Origin: Daucus carota subsp. sativus
Taxonomy: Eukaryota; Streptophyta; Magnoliopsida; Apiales; Apiaceae
Direction of reading: 5' to 3'
DNA length: 64,000 bases
Assembly: GCF_001625215.2 (NCBI RefSeq)
Contig: NC_030385.2
Coordinates: forward strand, 11,153,135-11,217,134
Position numbers and translations under genes: made by a program. Below the pieces are notes generated by a model. It did no database searches and was not told where the DNA came from. It saw nothing but the letters and a program-made list of their open reading frames with translations. Positions 10,791-22,647 of this stretch are shown here, piece after piece. Numbering within the stretch: the first letter of the stretch is position 1; each line of letters begins with the position of its first letter.

Positions 10791-11950
10791 ATTTATCTAT
10801 CCCTCCCCACTTCCTGTGCCTCATCTCATACATTTCATCTTTGCATGTACAAGTATATCATGTATGTACCAGGTATGTTGGTATTAATTGGATCCGCTAC
10901 TAGCTAATTTAGTCTTGGAAAAGCCCTTCTGCAGCAATTTTGATTCCCATTTTCGAGCAAGTCTCTTGTTTTCCTTGTGTTTGTGCCTTGAGTTTCACAA
11001 CTTCTTCTGGTTTAGTATTCAGGTTGCTGCATGAACTGTAAAATTATTTACAACTAGCTCTTATATCTTGTTCGATGGCTTTTGTTGTTCCTTGTTCCTC
11101 AGTATGTCCTTTATCTATACTGGGGAATCTGCTGGTTTATCAGAAACACAAGTATTATTCCTACTCTCTTAAGCACTGAAAAACACTATTCTCACCTCTT
11201 TATGAAGCTCTGGTTTGCATATTTTGTTCTGAAAAGCCTCTACTTGAAGCCAACACAATCACTGATATATTTGTTTCCCTTTCCAAATAATTTTGCAGGT
11301 TGGAAATCATCGGACAGATAGTATACCTCCGAAAGATTAGAACAAAAAGTTAAGTTATCATTGTCACAAGATTCAAGACAGTAGCAGGATACTCAAAAAT
11401 ATTTGTGAATCATGCATGTCTGTCTAGCAGCAACTCTGAACAGGGTGCTCAGACTTATGCAGCAGCAGTTGAGGAGAATATATTAATAATGTAGGTTTTA
11501 TACACGCTTATAGTTAAATCTCAGAGAAATTAAGTTCAGAATACATTAAATATGATACGAAACAGCTGAACTAAGAAATAAAAGAAACACAATGATCATT
11601 TTTCCAACAGCCATGCTTAGATGTTCATACAGTACAAGGCCTCAGACAATAGATATCTTGAAAATAATCTGCAAACTTCTTGTTATCAGCTCATAAATTT
11701 TTTGTTTAACATCGAAAGCTCTACATATGATTTTACATTTATTATACTTCTATCCAAATAATAACCAGATTAACTTGTAAATACGATAAAGCTAATTTGG
11801 GATCAACCTTAAAGTGTGAAGTATTAAAGATACAGTAGAACAGGAAAACCAAAACAGTTCAATGATGCTTTGAACTTGCACCAGTGAACTATGATTATCT
11901 TTCAGTTGTCTTGTCTGTGATACAAACTAGTATACTTGCATTTTGCTTTG
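10791..11950. other. Region downstream of MIR156, convergent with LecRK 3' end
   Basis: No conserved coding sequence. It may hold 3' exons of the MIR156 primary transcript; the 79-residue open frame at 11082-11321 has no recognisable domain. The last few hundred bases are probably the 3' UTR of the receptor kinase on the other strand. Confidence 0.4.
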
Positions 11951-11953
11951 AGG

Positions 11954-13990
11954 TTATACAGCATTGATCTCGAATATGTGCTCCGGAGACTGACCTTCTT
12001 CACAATCAGAAACAATGTCTTCAAGACTTAATAGCAAATGATTAGAAAAAGAGAGGGTTGGTTTCATCTTTGGCACCACCATAGGCTCTGCCTCTCCATT
12101 AAGAATCTGAAACACTCTTCTCATTGTGGGCCTCTCGGAACTATCTGGATTGGCACAGCTCAAACCAACAAGCAGCAACATCTTAGCTTCTTCCACACTA
12201 AACTCGTCATTCAAGCGTCTATCAACAGCTTCAACAAGCCTTCCCAGAGAATGCAACCCCCAAACCCAGTCAACCAAATTCACCATTCTCTGGCCTTCTA
12301 TTTCCTTATCAATTGGCCTCCTTCCACAGGCCAGCTCAAGTATAACGACGCCATAGCTAAAAACATCAGTTTTCTCAGTTGCTTTTCCATACTGAAGGTA
12401 CTCAGGAGCAAGGTACCCCATCGTTCCAGCAGTGAGTGTAGAAACAGGGCTCTTGTCGTGATCCATCAGCCTCGCCAACCCGAAATCTCCGAGCCTGGCG
12501 TTGAAATTCGCATCCAGCATAATGTTACTAGTCTTTATGTCTCTGTGAATCACTTGTTGCTCACATTCTTGATGCAAATAAGTCAAAACAGAGGCCAACC
12601 CGACAGCAATATTATATCTGTATAACCATTTCAGTGGGAACCCTTGTTCAGATTCTTGATACAACACATTATCAAGACTTCCATTAGGCATAAACTCATA
12701 GACAAGCAGCAACTCTCCCTTTTCAGCACACCAACCTTGAAGCTGAACCAAATTTTTATGCCTCAAACAAGCTATAATCGACAACTCAGCGAGAAACTCA
12801 GTTTTACCTTCATGAGAATGCTTTGATCTTTTGACCGCAGACATCGTCCCCAACGACATAAAAAAGGCCTTGTACACAGTGCCAAATGCTCCATGACCCA
12901 CAATTTTACTAGCATGAAACCCTTTAGTAGCCAGTTTCAGTTCTTTGTAACTAAATTGCCTAGGACCTGTCACAAGCTCAGCCTTTAGAGACTTATCCAT
13001 CCTCATCCCCTTCCATTTCTTAACCGAAATATAACCAAACAGCCCAAGGAAAACACAAAAGAACGCTGGCCCCGCGATCCCAAGCCCCCACCCAATCCTC
13101 TTGTGATGATCACCATCTTTCCCAGAAGCCGGGATCATCGGAGGACTTATAACCACCGAATTATCAGACACATTATGAGGCGGCAATCTTGACCTAACCG
13201 CCTTAAGCCCAAAAGTCGAAAAACTCCAACTTTCAAGAAGATGGATTTCGGTACTCCCTTCAGTAGAAGCCGAAAACCCCACATACCTAAACTCCCTAAG
13301 ATAATCAGAAAGATCAATCTCCACCACCAAAACTGGGATCACAGGCTTACTACTAGAATAACTCAAGAAAACCTCCAAGACCTTCTTCTCTCCATGCTTA
13401 TAATCAATCCAAGCAGTAATCAAATTCCCACTCTTGAGATCAATCCCCACTGTGAGCACATCAGCAGTCTTGACAGAAGTGAGACTATCAATATCCAATC
13501 CCACATGATTCTCATTAGGATCATCAAAATGCAAGTCTTGTCTCGTATCGAATTCGACAGCAAGAAACTTGTTCTTGGTGAACTGGGTCGCATTGACGAG
13601 GCCTAAATATCCACCTGGGCTGCCGAGAGTCTGGTTATCGGGGGAGATGAAGAAGGCGAGGCCGTCGCCGAAAGAGGCGGGGTTGAGATTATTGACGGAG
13701 AAGGAGAAGCAGGTGGAGAAAGAAGCGGTGAGATTGGAGTCTCGATGAGAGAATTGAATTGGGTTGTTGAAGACGATGGAGCCGGAGCTTGAGGAGGGGA
13801 CGCCGACTTGTTTGGTGAGGCCGATGACGCCGTCGCGGAGATAGGAGTCGCCGAGGAGAGTGAGGTTTCGGAGAGAGGTGAAGGAGGGGAAGGTGAAGCT
13901 CGTGTTTTCGTTGGCGATTTGGGGTTGTTGAGAAGAGACTAGGGGAAAGAATGGGAGAGAGATGAAGAAAAGAGATAGAGAGAGTTTCAT
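11954..13990 (-). CDS. L-type lectin-domain receptor-like kinase, LecRK-VIII type
   Basis: Intronless 678-residue plasma-membrane receptor kinase. Residues 1-20 are a signal peptide. Residues about 28-260 are a legume-lectin domain (FDTRQDLHFDDPNENHVGLD). A transmembrane helix lies at about 298-322, and a Ser/Thr kinase domain spans about 359-630. In the kinase I see the glycine loop GHGAFGTV (365-372), Lys387 in AVK, Glu402, HRDIKTSN (482-489), DFG (502-504) and APE (528-530), so it should be catalytically active. The juxtamembrane motif RQFSYKELKLATKGFHASKI is typical of clade VIII of Arabidopsis LecRKs. Its ligand is unknown. The ATG at 13990 opens the signal peptide and is preceded by a GA/CT microsatellite leader (14000-14020). 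Length matches the family. Confidence 0.95.
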   Translation of the reverse strand: MKLSLSLFFISLPFFPLVSSQQPQIANENTSFTFPSFTSLRNLTLLGDSYLRDGVIGLTKQVGVPSSSSGSIVFNNPIQFSHRDSNLTASFSTCFSFSVNNLNPASFGDGLAFFISPDNQTLGSPGGYLGLVNATQFTKNKFLAVEFDTRQDLHFDDPNENHVGLDIDSLTSVKTADVLTVGIDLKSGNLITAWIDYKHGEKKVLEVFLSYSSSKPVIPVLVVEIDLSDYLREFRYVGFSASTEGSTEIHLLESWSFSTFGLKAVRSRLPPHNVSDNSVVISPPMIPASGKDGDHHKRIGWGLGIAGPAFFCVFLGLFGYISVKKWKGMRMDKSLKAELVTGPRQFSYKELKLATKGFHASKIVGHGAFGTVYKAFFMSLGTMSAVKRSKHSHEGKTEFLAELSIIACLRHKNLVQLQGWCAEKGELLLVYEFMPNGSLDNVLYQESEQGFPLKWLYRYNIAVGLASVLTYLHQECEQQVIHRDIKTSNIMLDANFNARLGDFGLARLMDHDKSPVSTLTAGTMGYLAPEYLQYGKATEKTDVFSYGVVILELACGRRPIDKEIEGQRMVNLVDWVWGLHSLGRLVEAVDRRLNDEFSVEEAKMLLLVGLSCANPDSSERPTMRRVFQILNGEAEPMVVPKMKPTLSFSNHLLLSLEDIVSDCEEGQSPEHIFEINAV

Positions 13991-14029
13991 GGTTCAAGGG
14001 GAGAGAGAGAGAGAGATTGTGTGTGCAAC

Positions 14030-15110
14030 AAAGTGAGGTTGTGGTGGGAAAAATGGGGTTTAAACGGTTGGGAAACGAGTGGGGTTGTTTTGGGGGAAAA
14101 GGTGGGAGAGGAGGAATTATTCTAAACTAGACTAGATGACATATTAACGGTAATATAAGAAACTTCTCAAAAAAATTTTGCATTGTGTTGATTTCTTCTT
14201 TTTTTCAAATTAAGGATTAGTTGTCATATTTAATTTTAAAACAATTTAAAAAATTACTATGTATTTTATAAGTTGTTCCAAAAATATATTCCAAACACTT
14301 ATTTTGCAATTTTTGATTAGTTTCATTTCATATTAATACTAATAACGAGCACCCTGCATGCACATACTCATTTATTGTCACGTTATTTGGAAAAATTTGA
14401 GATATGATTTGTGGTACATAGCATTACTAATAATGAAAATATATACTCTTATTATAATACAAACCTCCTTATTTTACAAATTACAAATTTCTCCATTCCC
14501 CCGCCACTTTCATTTCCAACTCGAACTCGACTTTTGCAACCACCACCTCCACCTCCGTCGTCTCAACTCACACCTATGCCATACTTTCACCATCTCAAAC
14601 CCACTTTTGTCATACCTCCACCTTGACCTCTGCCACCTATATTTTATATGCATCTTAAAATTGTATCAAGTAATAAAAAAATATAAGAAATGAATGGAGA
14701 GAATATTATATAACTAAAAATTATATTATTGTGATGTATGAATAGTTTATTTTTGATATAATTTAAAGTTTTGAAAAATAATAAAAAAACGATTTTAAAT
14801 TCACTCATTAATTCTAGAGGATAAGTAAAGAGGAAGAAGATATTCTTGTTAATAAGAGCAAGTCTACGTGATGTCCTCAGAGAATGTCTAATGAGCTCTT
14901 CAAAAAAAGTTTTAATTAAATTTAAACAATATCTCTTGTCTAAACAACATCCAAATACTCTTAACTTATTATTATCAAATTTATATATATTCACTTCTTT
15001 CTAATTCTATTCACCTCTCCCTCATTCTGTCTCCAACTTTTCTCTCAATTAATCATAAAATATTAATATAAGACAAGTATAAATAATAATATTAGAGTTA
15101 TCACGATATT
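14030..15110. other. Promoter side of LecRK and gene-free DNA
   Basis: The proximal part (14000-14140) is the 5' leader and promoter of the kinase on the minus strand; no clear TATA box was found. Further right are short open frames of simple composition. A Tourist-like terminus 'agagcaagtctacg' appears near 14852 without a clear partner. Confidence 0.4.
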
Positions 15111-15415
15111 CAATGTATTAAAGAAAACCCTTAGCTAAAAGGTGAATTGGCATACTTAAAATAAAAAAATTTAGCCAACAAGTCGAAAAACTCAACTTCA
15201 ACCATACTTGTCTATAAATTTAGCCAACCTCCTTTGAATGGCTAAATTTGTCGAAACTCTACAGGTCTATAAAAAATCTGTAGGAAGATTACACATCAAT
15301 TCATTACCATATCGAACTAATATATTCTATTTTAACAATCTAAAATATTAATAACATACTATTTTTAAATTATGGCCAACCAATATAGCCAATATCATAG
15401 AAGCAAAATGTCTTA

Positions 15416-15810
15416 CAGCATCTCCAACGGCGTTGGTTATAATCGTTGACTAAATGGGACCTGTAAGACATTATGTAAAATTTGCTGAACCTCTAAGACA
15501 TTTTGCTTCAATGGTATTGGCTATATTGGTTGGCTATAATTTAAAAATAGTATGTTATTAATATTTTAGATTGTTAAAATAGAATATATCAGTTCAATAT
15601 AGTAATAAATGATGTGCAATCTTCCTACAGATTTTTTTACAGACCTGTAGAGATTCGACAAATTTAGTCATCCATAGGAGGTTGGCTAAATTTATAGACA
15701 ACAGCTGAACATGGTTGGAGTTGAGTTTTTCGAGCTGTTGGCTAAATTTTTTTATTTTAAGTATGCCAACTCATCTTTTAACCAAGGGATTTCAAGGGTT
15801 GGAGATGCTC
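15416..15810. mobile_element. Tourist-type MITE (copy B), inverted inside copy A
   Basis: A 395-bp element flanked by TTA on both sides (15413-15415 and 15811-15813). Its ends are CAGCATCTCCAAC and GTTGGAGATGCTC. It belongs to the same family as copies A and C but in opposite orientation, so copy A's left part and copy B form a long inverted repeat. Confidence 0.85.
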
Positions 15811-15838
15811 TTATAGGTTCAACAATTTTTACATAATA

Positions 15839-16142
15839 CTCCCTCCGTCCCAATAGGTTATATACGTTTGGTGTGGACATGGAGACCAAGAAAAAGTGTA
15901 AAAAATGGGTAAAGTTAGATGAAAAGTGGGAGGACCCATATGTATTTAATTATAGATTTGCAAATAGTGAAGGAAAGTAGTGGGTGTAATAGTGTTTATA
16001 TTATTATAAAATGAAGATAGTGGAAGAAAGTAGTTGGTGTAATAGTGTTTTACATTATTAAAAGTTGCTATTCTAGGAATGTATAGAAATGATGGGATAT
16101 CCCCAAAAGGAAACTGTATATAAATGACCGGGATGGAGGGAG
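15839..16142. mobile_element. Stowaway-type MITE inside Tourist copy A
   Basis: Termini CTCCCTCCGTCCCAATAGGT and GACCGGGATGGAGGGAG are inverted and flanked by TA on both sides. It interrupts copy A at a point shown uninterrupted in copy C. Confidence 0.9.
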
Positions 16143-16199
16143 TATCTTACAAGTCCCATTTAGCCAACGATTAGCCGACGCCGTTGGAGATGCTCTTAA

Positions 16200-16587
16200 G
16201 AGCATTTCCAACCATACAAACCTCTTAGCTAAAAAGTGAGTTGACATTTCAAATATAAAAAATTTAGCCAACTTGTTGAAAAATTCATACTCCAACCACG
16301 TGAACCTCTTGTCTATAATTTTAGCCAACCTCCTATGGATGACTATATTTGTCGAACCTCTGCAGGTCTGTGGAAAATCTGTAGGATGATTGCACATCAT
16401 TTATTACCATACTAAACTGATATATTCTATTTTAACAAACTAAAATATTAATAACATTTTATTTTTAAATTGTAGGCAACCAATATAGCCAATACCATTG
16501 AAGTACAATGTGGTTCAGCAAATTTTACATAATGTCTTACAGGTTCAATTTAGCCAACAATTGTAGCCAACGCCGTTGGAGATGCTC
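16200..16587. mobile_element. Tourist-type MITE (copy C), intact
   Basis: 388 bp, ends GAGCATTTCCAACC and CGTTGGAGATGCTC, flanked by TAA at 16197-16199 and 16588-16590. It abuts copy A across a shared TTAA. Confidence 0.88.
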
Positions 16588-16720
16588 TAACTTATTAGGA
16601 GTTGTATATTATATTATTTCTTAAAGAATGATTTAAAAGCACCATTGGAGATGCTCTATGTTATAAATTTGGACATTTGATAAAAAAAGTTAATACAACT
16701 ATGTTGATGTCTTATATTAG

Positions 16721-16963
16721 GGGTGTTTGTTTCCGGCTTAAAAGCCGAGCTTCTGGTTTATAAGTTAAAAGCACTTATTTGTATCATTTGTGTAAAAAGT
16801 CAAGAAGCACTTATAAAAAGTTAGGAATGCTAGCTTTTGTTTTAGGGCTTCTGCTATATCCCAAACACTTTAATCACTTATAAGTCTTAACTTGCTTTGA
16901 ACTTCTACTCCACTTTTTTATTTTAAGCAAGAAGCACTTATATTAAGCTCAGCCAAACAGCCC
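16721..16963. mobile_element. hAT-like MITE
   Basis: Ends GGGTGTTTGTTTCCGG and its inverted form ending CAAACAGCCC, with subterminal 'gcttataagtgcttc' type repeats on both sides. No clear target duplication. It interrupts sequence related to the Tourist family at 6770-7010. A decayed relative lies at about 60465-60590. Confidence 0.65.
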
Positions 16964-17160
16964 AATTATTTTGGAAAACCTCTTCGAGCCTTATTTGAAG
17001 ACATCTTTCTTGTCCTATATTATATTTTATAATAAATAATTATGCGCATTCATTTTTCTTTCTCTACATCATATTGTCATTTAATGATGAAAGAAAACTT
17101 TTAATAATAAAATATTAAATATATAATAAAGACAAGACATATCGATGAAATTAAAATTAA
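16964..17160. mobile_element. Fragment of the 6724-type Tourist element
   Basis: The stretch from 'aacctcttcgagcctt' to 'aaatattaaatatata' matches 6825-6990 at most positions. Outer ends are not clear. Confidence 0.5.
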
Positions 17161-17250
17161 ATAGATATATTTTTAATTATTAATTTTGTTTTATATTATA
17201 CTTAAGATTTAAATTAAATCAACGTCATGTTGTTCAAATTGCGTCGTAAG

Positions 17251-17914
17251 TAGTGCTCGCCACTCGGACAGTCCGAATCAGGCCAGGCCGAGTTGAGGTC
17301 CCAGCTAATCAAGTGTGATTCGTAAGCGGACCATTTGTATACTCAGGTCGGTTCAGTTCCGGGCCAAGTCCTCAGCCAGCGAACCCGTATTCGCGGTTTC
17401 GTGGATTGGGGCGGTTCATTTTTTTTAAAATTTTTTTAATTATTATATTTCAGTTTAATTTAATCAAATATTTTATTTTTTTAAAAATTTTTACTTAGTA
17501 AATAAAAGAAGTCAAAAATAAAATAAAATTCTTCTGATTTAATGAGCAGAAGCAGCCAAGCAGGTGATTTAATTTTTTTTATTATCTAAATAAAATAAAA
17601 GAGGATGGCACCACATATAAATTTTATTAATTAAAAGGATATTTTGAAAATAATTTGAGAGGACTCCTCTCAAAAAATAAAATTAGACAAGCTGATTCGC
17701 TCGATTCGTTCTGTTGATTCGTTTGATCCGCTGCGTGTTTGACTCGTTTGATTCGAGGGCAGGTTCCTTTTCAATATAGCAATTCGTATTCGATTTGTTA
17801 TTTTTAACGAGTCGAGCCAGGACGAATCAAACCCGTCGCGAACCGTATTTTAATGAATATTGTGACAGTCGGTTCCGGACGAGCGGTTCTAACGGGCTCA
17901 TTTGGCGAGCTCCA
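17251..17914. mobile_element. Ac-like hAT non-autonomous element
   Basis: Ends TAGTGCTCGCC and GGCGAGCTCCA are imperfect inverted repeats, flanked by GTCGTAAG (17243-17250) and GTGGTAAG (17915-17922), a 7/8 match to an 8-bp target duplication. Subterminal regions are rich in cgattcg/gcggttc motifs. It shares 'tgagaggactcctctc' with the larger hAT element at 59550-61235, indicating a common parent family. Confidence 0.75.
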
Positions 17915-18524
17915 GTGGTAAGGCTAACATCATCTATCTACAATTCTACACATGAGCGGAAGTCTGCTAAGGAATAAAGAACATGGTTTTGAGATCCACT
18001 TGATTAGAGTAGCACCAGTATTTAATGGAAATTTGATTCGTCTGAGAATCAGTCAAAGTAGGCCGTTGGTTAGGGTATTATATAGGACACGTGATTACTG
18101 CATATATAGTCTGCATGCTTTCATATTTTATCTATCTATTCTAATTTGAATTTCATCTATCTATTCTAATTCTAATTGATTTTCATAACGAGTAATCGAG
18201 TATCTTCAACAAAATTAATTATAATTTGTTGACTAAATTGAATTTGTAGAATATTATGTAAAATATGTTGCAACTGTAATGTAATATGTTCTGTCTATAT
18301 TTGAAAATTATATAATATTTATATGTTAGGTTATTATAAATAAAATATATAACTTCAACATAATAATAAATAACATTAAATCTTTTTAAATGTCTGTAGA
18401 TATTTGATAATTATAGCTAATATATCAATATATTAATTATATTTTTAGATAAAAAAAGTGTACTATTGGAGTTCATGTTTTTTTTGTTTACATAATTTCT
18501 ATATATTTTATTTATAATGGGTCA

Positions 18525-18805
18525 TGTTCAAAAGAGAATCGAGAGAACCATAAAACTCTTACTTTATTTGTAGTATTATAGTATTAGGTAGGGTTCTGCA
18601 GCAGAACTTAAGTATTAGTTAGGGTTGTGCAACAGAACTTCACATGCAAAAAAATATCAATATCTATGTATTATATTTTAAAATTATTTTTGAACAAAAA
18701 ACATGAAAAAAACATGTATTTAGAATTAGATCCTAAAAATCTATTTAAAATTTAGGGTTTACAGTAGAAACTTAGTGGTTCTAAGGACGGGTTCTTTCTT
18801 GAGCG
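18525..18805. mobile_element. Possible MITE
   Basis: Left end 'gttcaaaagagaatcgagag' and right end 'gggttctttcttgagc' are imperfect inverted repeats. Inside are two inverted-like phrases around 'gcagcagaac' and 'gcaacagaac'. No target duplication was resolved. Confidence 0.4.
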
Positions 18806-18909
18806 CCTGTTTATAATATGCATTAATGATTTTACATAGACTGTCAAATCACTTTTCGGCTGCTGCTTCTCTCCATTCATCTCCTTTTGCCCCGCAACAA
18901 GCCAACATA

Positions 18910-19142
18910 CCCTCCGTCCCATTTTAACTGCTTTTGACTTTTTTACACGTATTTTAAGATGTTAAAAAAATTACATCTAAACATGATTGTTTTTTATAAA
19001 ATTTATATCAAATAAAAGTTTAAAGTCTAAACTTTTATTTGATATAAGAATTGAAATTTTTTATTGAGTGTAGATATTATTTTTTTACACCTCAATATAC
19101 GTGTTAAAAAGACAAACATCAGTTAAAATAGGACAGAGGGAG
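18910..19142. mobile_element. Stowaway-type MITE
   Basis: Termini CCCTCCGTCCCATTTTAACT and AGTTAAAATAGGACAGAGGG are inverted and flanked by TA. 233 bp. Confidence 0.88.
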
Positions 19143-19671
19143 TATTTTCTTTTATCGGAAATAAGAAATATCGAATTCATAAGCCGGAGCCGGACAAGAG
19201 ATATACAAATTAAAAGAGAAAGCACTAAGATTCATCTGGGTTGTTTTAATTAACAGGCACGAGCATGATGGGATAGTCAAGTGGTAGGTTTATACTCTGT
19301 TGTTTCCTGACATCCGGATTCTACGTACAAGCTTGTATTGTCAAAAATTTAACTAGTACGTCCGCACGTACTCCTATTCTTTAGTACAGTACCAAACGAA
19401 AATAAATGAAGCAGAAGATACTAGGGTGATGCCGTACACAAGTCAAGTTGGACAACGCGCGGAGCGCGGGGAGCCTAAAAAACAAAAGGAACATTGGAAC
19501 ACCGCCCCATATGATTGTGTATCTCAACTACTGTATTGCACTCAACACCATGTCATGTGCCCAAACTTCAAAATCAACTTTTAAAAGAGCCGTTATACAT
19601 TCATTTAATCATTTCTGGGACTGACGTGTAATATTATCCTAGTCAATTAATATTCCCTCTCTTTTCAAATA

Positions 19672-19922
19672 CTCCCTCCGTCCCTCTAAGTAGTATATAT
19701 TGGGGGACGAGGACGCGGCACGGACTTTAATACTCCTGCAAAGTGTAGTTGTGCAATCTATTTTTCAAAATTTTCTTTCCTGAATTAAAGTTTGGATGTT
19801 ATATTTTTATACAGAAAAAGAAAATCTCAAAAATATGTTACGGAACTATATTTTATAAGAGCATTGAAATGCGTGTCGAGCAGTTAAAAAGAAACGTATA
19901 GAATTAAATGAGACAGAGGGAG
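19672..19922. mobile_element. Stowaway-type MITE
   Basis: Ends CTCCCTCCGTCCCTCTAAGT and GAGACAGAGGGAG, flanked by TA on both sides (19670-19671 and 19923-19924). 251 bp. It lies directly left of the terminal-palindrome MITE. Confidence 0.85.
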
Positions 19923-19932
19923 TATTTAACAT

Positions 19933-20070
19933 CGGTTTTTCTGTGGTGTGCCTATGGGCACACATTAAGCACCAAAATTGATAAACTTGGATGCCACACC
20001 AATCAAACCCCTCCAATTTTATAGATTTTAGTGCTTAGCATGTGCCCATGGGCACACACTAGACAAACCC
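19933..20070. mobile_element. Mutator-type MITE with palindromic termini (copy 1)
   Basis: Flanked by the 9-bp repeat ATTTAACAT at 19924-19932 and 20071-20079. Each terminus holds a palindrome of the form GTGTGCCCATGGGCACAC (19946-19963, one mismatch, and about 20040-20058). The interior is about 70 bp. Relatives: 20080-23339 and 42212-42404. Confidence 0.75.
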
Positions 20071-20332
20071 ATTTAACATTAGGTTTGTCTAGTAACGCAC
20101 CAAACACTAAAATTTATGAATTTGGATAATTTTGATTAATGTGGTTGTTGTAAATGCAAGGATGTTCACCATTATTAAATATAGTAAACCAATCAAAACC
20201 ATTTTAATGGACCAAATTCATAATTTTTAGTGCTTAACACGTGCACATGGGCAGGGACGTATCTAGGATTTCAACCTCATGGGGGCAGAATATATAAATA
20301 TCAAAATGTAATTATATTATATTTAATACATT

Positions 20333-22647
20333 TCATAATTCTTCCCTACGAGACTTCATATTTTGATAGCCCTGAATGATTTTCTCATCATCAATGCTAT
20401 CAAAAATTTCTCTCTCAATATACGTAAGTAAACAATCATTTAAAAAAGTATCTCCTAAACGATTACGTAGTCTAGTCTTCACCAAATTCATAGCCGAAAA
20501 TACTCGTTCTACCGATGCCGTTGCAACCGGCAAAATTAGAGCTAATTTCACTAACAAATAAACTAGAGGATAGATAACATTCTTCCTTGTTTCAACTAAA
20601 GTCTTGGAAAGATCACCGATGCCTTGAACTTTTGAGAATCGATTGTCGGATTTCATATCAAAAATATAAGTTTCCAATTGATCTTCAAGTATAGCAATTT
20701 GAACCCTTGAAAATTCATAAGGATAGAATTGAGCAAGTCGAATCAACTTTTGCTTATCAAATACCGCAAAAGAGTCCATAGGAATTAAACAAGCAATGCA
20801 AAGAAGTAACTCTGAATTTGTCTCCGTGAAACGGTTGTTTAGTTCTTGAAGTTGCATGTCAACGATAGTAAAAAAGGACTCCACTTGATAATGATGCAAG
20901 TTCGTAATATTTGGAGAATTTCTTCGTGATCTTCCTTTATCTACAAACTTGTCATCCATCTTTGGGACATTGATATTATTTTTCTCATAAAAAGAAGACA
21001 CTTCAATAAGCAAAGAATCCCACCCGGAATCTCTCATTTCTTGGAGTCGTTGCTTCGAAAGCTTGACCAAGCTTATTGCATTGATGATATCTTGATCTTT
21101 TCTTTGCAATGCTTTTGACAAATCATTTGTTAGTGCCAATAACCTTTTCATTAAATGTAAGTCAATAACAAACTCAAATGATTGTATTAGAGCAAGTAAG
21201 GCACAAGCTTGGCCTTTTTGTTCCGAATTCGTACCATCCTCGACAATCACATCAAGCACATCAATAACGGAAGAAAACATAGTGATCAAGCTTACTAAGG
21301 AAACATAATGAGAACTCCATCGTGTATCCCCGGGTCATTGAAGAGAACTTTCTTGATGCAAACCCGTACCACTTTGAATGTCTCCATTTTGTATTGCTTC
21401 AATAACTTTACTATATTGTGTCTCACGTAGAAGATCTCTTCTTTTGCAAGAAGCTTCCACAATATTTGATAAGTTAGAAACCACATTAAACAACACAGTA
21501 ACACGAGAATGATTTTTTGCCACGGCAACTAAGGCCAATTGTAATTGATGAGCAAAACAATGGACATAATATGCGGAAGGATTTTTCTTTCAAGATTAAT
21601 GCTTTTAAACCATTAAACTCACCTCGCATATTACTTGCTCCGTCATAGCCTTGCCCATGTAAACTTGATATACTTAAACCATACTTTGAAAAAAGTCCTT
21701 CCATTGCCAACTTAAGTGATAAAGAAGTTGTATCACTTACATGTACAATACTAAGAAATCGCTCAATTACACATCCTTTTGAATTCACATAACGTAATAC
21801 AATAGCCATTTGCTCCTTCACCGCTATATCACGAGATTCATCAATTAGGATTGAAAATAATTCATCATTAAGATCATTAATTATAGCTTTAGTAGTTTCC
21901 CCGGAAGCAACATGTACTATATCCTTTTGAATTTGAGGAGCGGTAAGCTTGGAGTTACCCGGAGAATTTTCTAAAACAACTTTTTTAATTGTTTCATTAT
22001 GCTCGGAAAGAAACTTTAATAATTGTAGAAAGTTTCCTTGATTAATCGAATCCGGGGACTCATCATTTCCTCGAAAAGCTAGTCCTTGATGTAAAAGAAA
22101 TCGAATACAATCAATTGTTGCCGTTAGACGCATTCGGTATTCTTTTCGAGCTTGAGTTGAATGTGTCTCAAAGGCTACTTCAATGTGTTGTTCTTGATTC
22201 ATCAAGTCTTTCTTTCTTTTTCCAATTTGTAAATCCGTCAATGGTAAAACTATCTCCACTTGGTTTTTCTCCAATCTTCGATTTATATAAATAACAACAT
22301 AGACAAAATGCCGCATCTTTTGAAATACTATATTCCAACCAAGTGCTATAATCATCAAACCAAGAAGGAACAAATCGTCTCAATATCAATCCAATTCTTC
22401 TTTGTGGAAAATTATGATCCTTTGGTTGACATGGTCCTTTTTGAAGATAAAATCTTGGTATCTTATCTCGATCATTTGGATGATATTCGAGAATGCTTTT
22501 TCTTATCCCGGGATCCGATTAAAGATTATTTAAATCAATTTCTATACGAGGTTGTTTTGAAGGACGCGGCTCATCTCTTGTATTAGGATCATTATTAATT
22601 GGTTGTTCTACAACAAATGGTGGTCTCCTAACAAGAAACTTGTCCAT
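20333..22647 (-). pseudogene. hAT transposase (TTF-type zinc finger, DUF4371, hAT dimerisation domain), decayed
   Basis: Likely start MDKFLVRRPP at 22647. Domains in order: a TTF-like zinc-finger region with FCLCCYL near 22310, a DUF4371-type transposase core (FSILIDESRD near 21860, LHGQGYDGASNMRGEFNGL near 21640, PGDTRWSSH near 21315), and a C-terminal hAT dimerisation segment (ASVERVFSAMNLVKTRLRNRLGD, about 20520-20450). Breaks: an in-frame TAA near 22528 after IDLNNL; a deletion with frameshift near 22215 after NWKKKER; a frameshift near 21590 after KALILKEK; and an in-frame TGA near 21335 just before PGDTRW. No intact transposase can be made. The element may have moved recently, given its perfect target duplication, but is now inactive. 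Confidence 0.9.

Larger units (their letters stand above)
15117..16195. mobile_element. Tourist-type MITE (copy A) interrupted by two later MITEs
   Basis: Copy A consists of 15117-15415, 15811-15838 and 16143-16195. Comparison with the intact relative at 16200-16587 shows these pieces are contiguous in the ancestor. The right end is CGTTGGAGATGCTC. The left terminus has diverged, so the start is approximate. Confidence 0.75.

Noticed and set aside
12038-13606. Plus-strand open frames across the lectin kinase gene
   Set aside because: Shadows of the well-supported minus-strand kinase.
19262-19345. tRNA-like sequence (tagtcaagtggtaggt, A-box-like)
   Set aside because: The B box is poor and no cloverleaf can be drawn; at most a SINE or tRNA relic.
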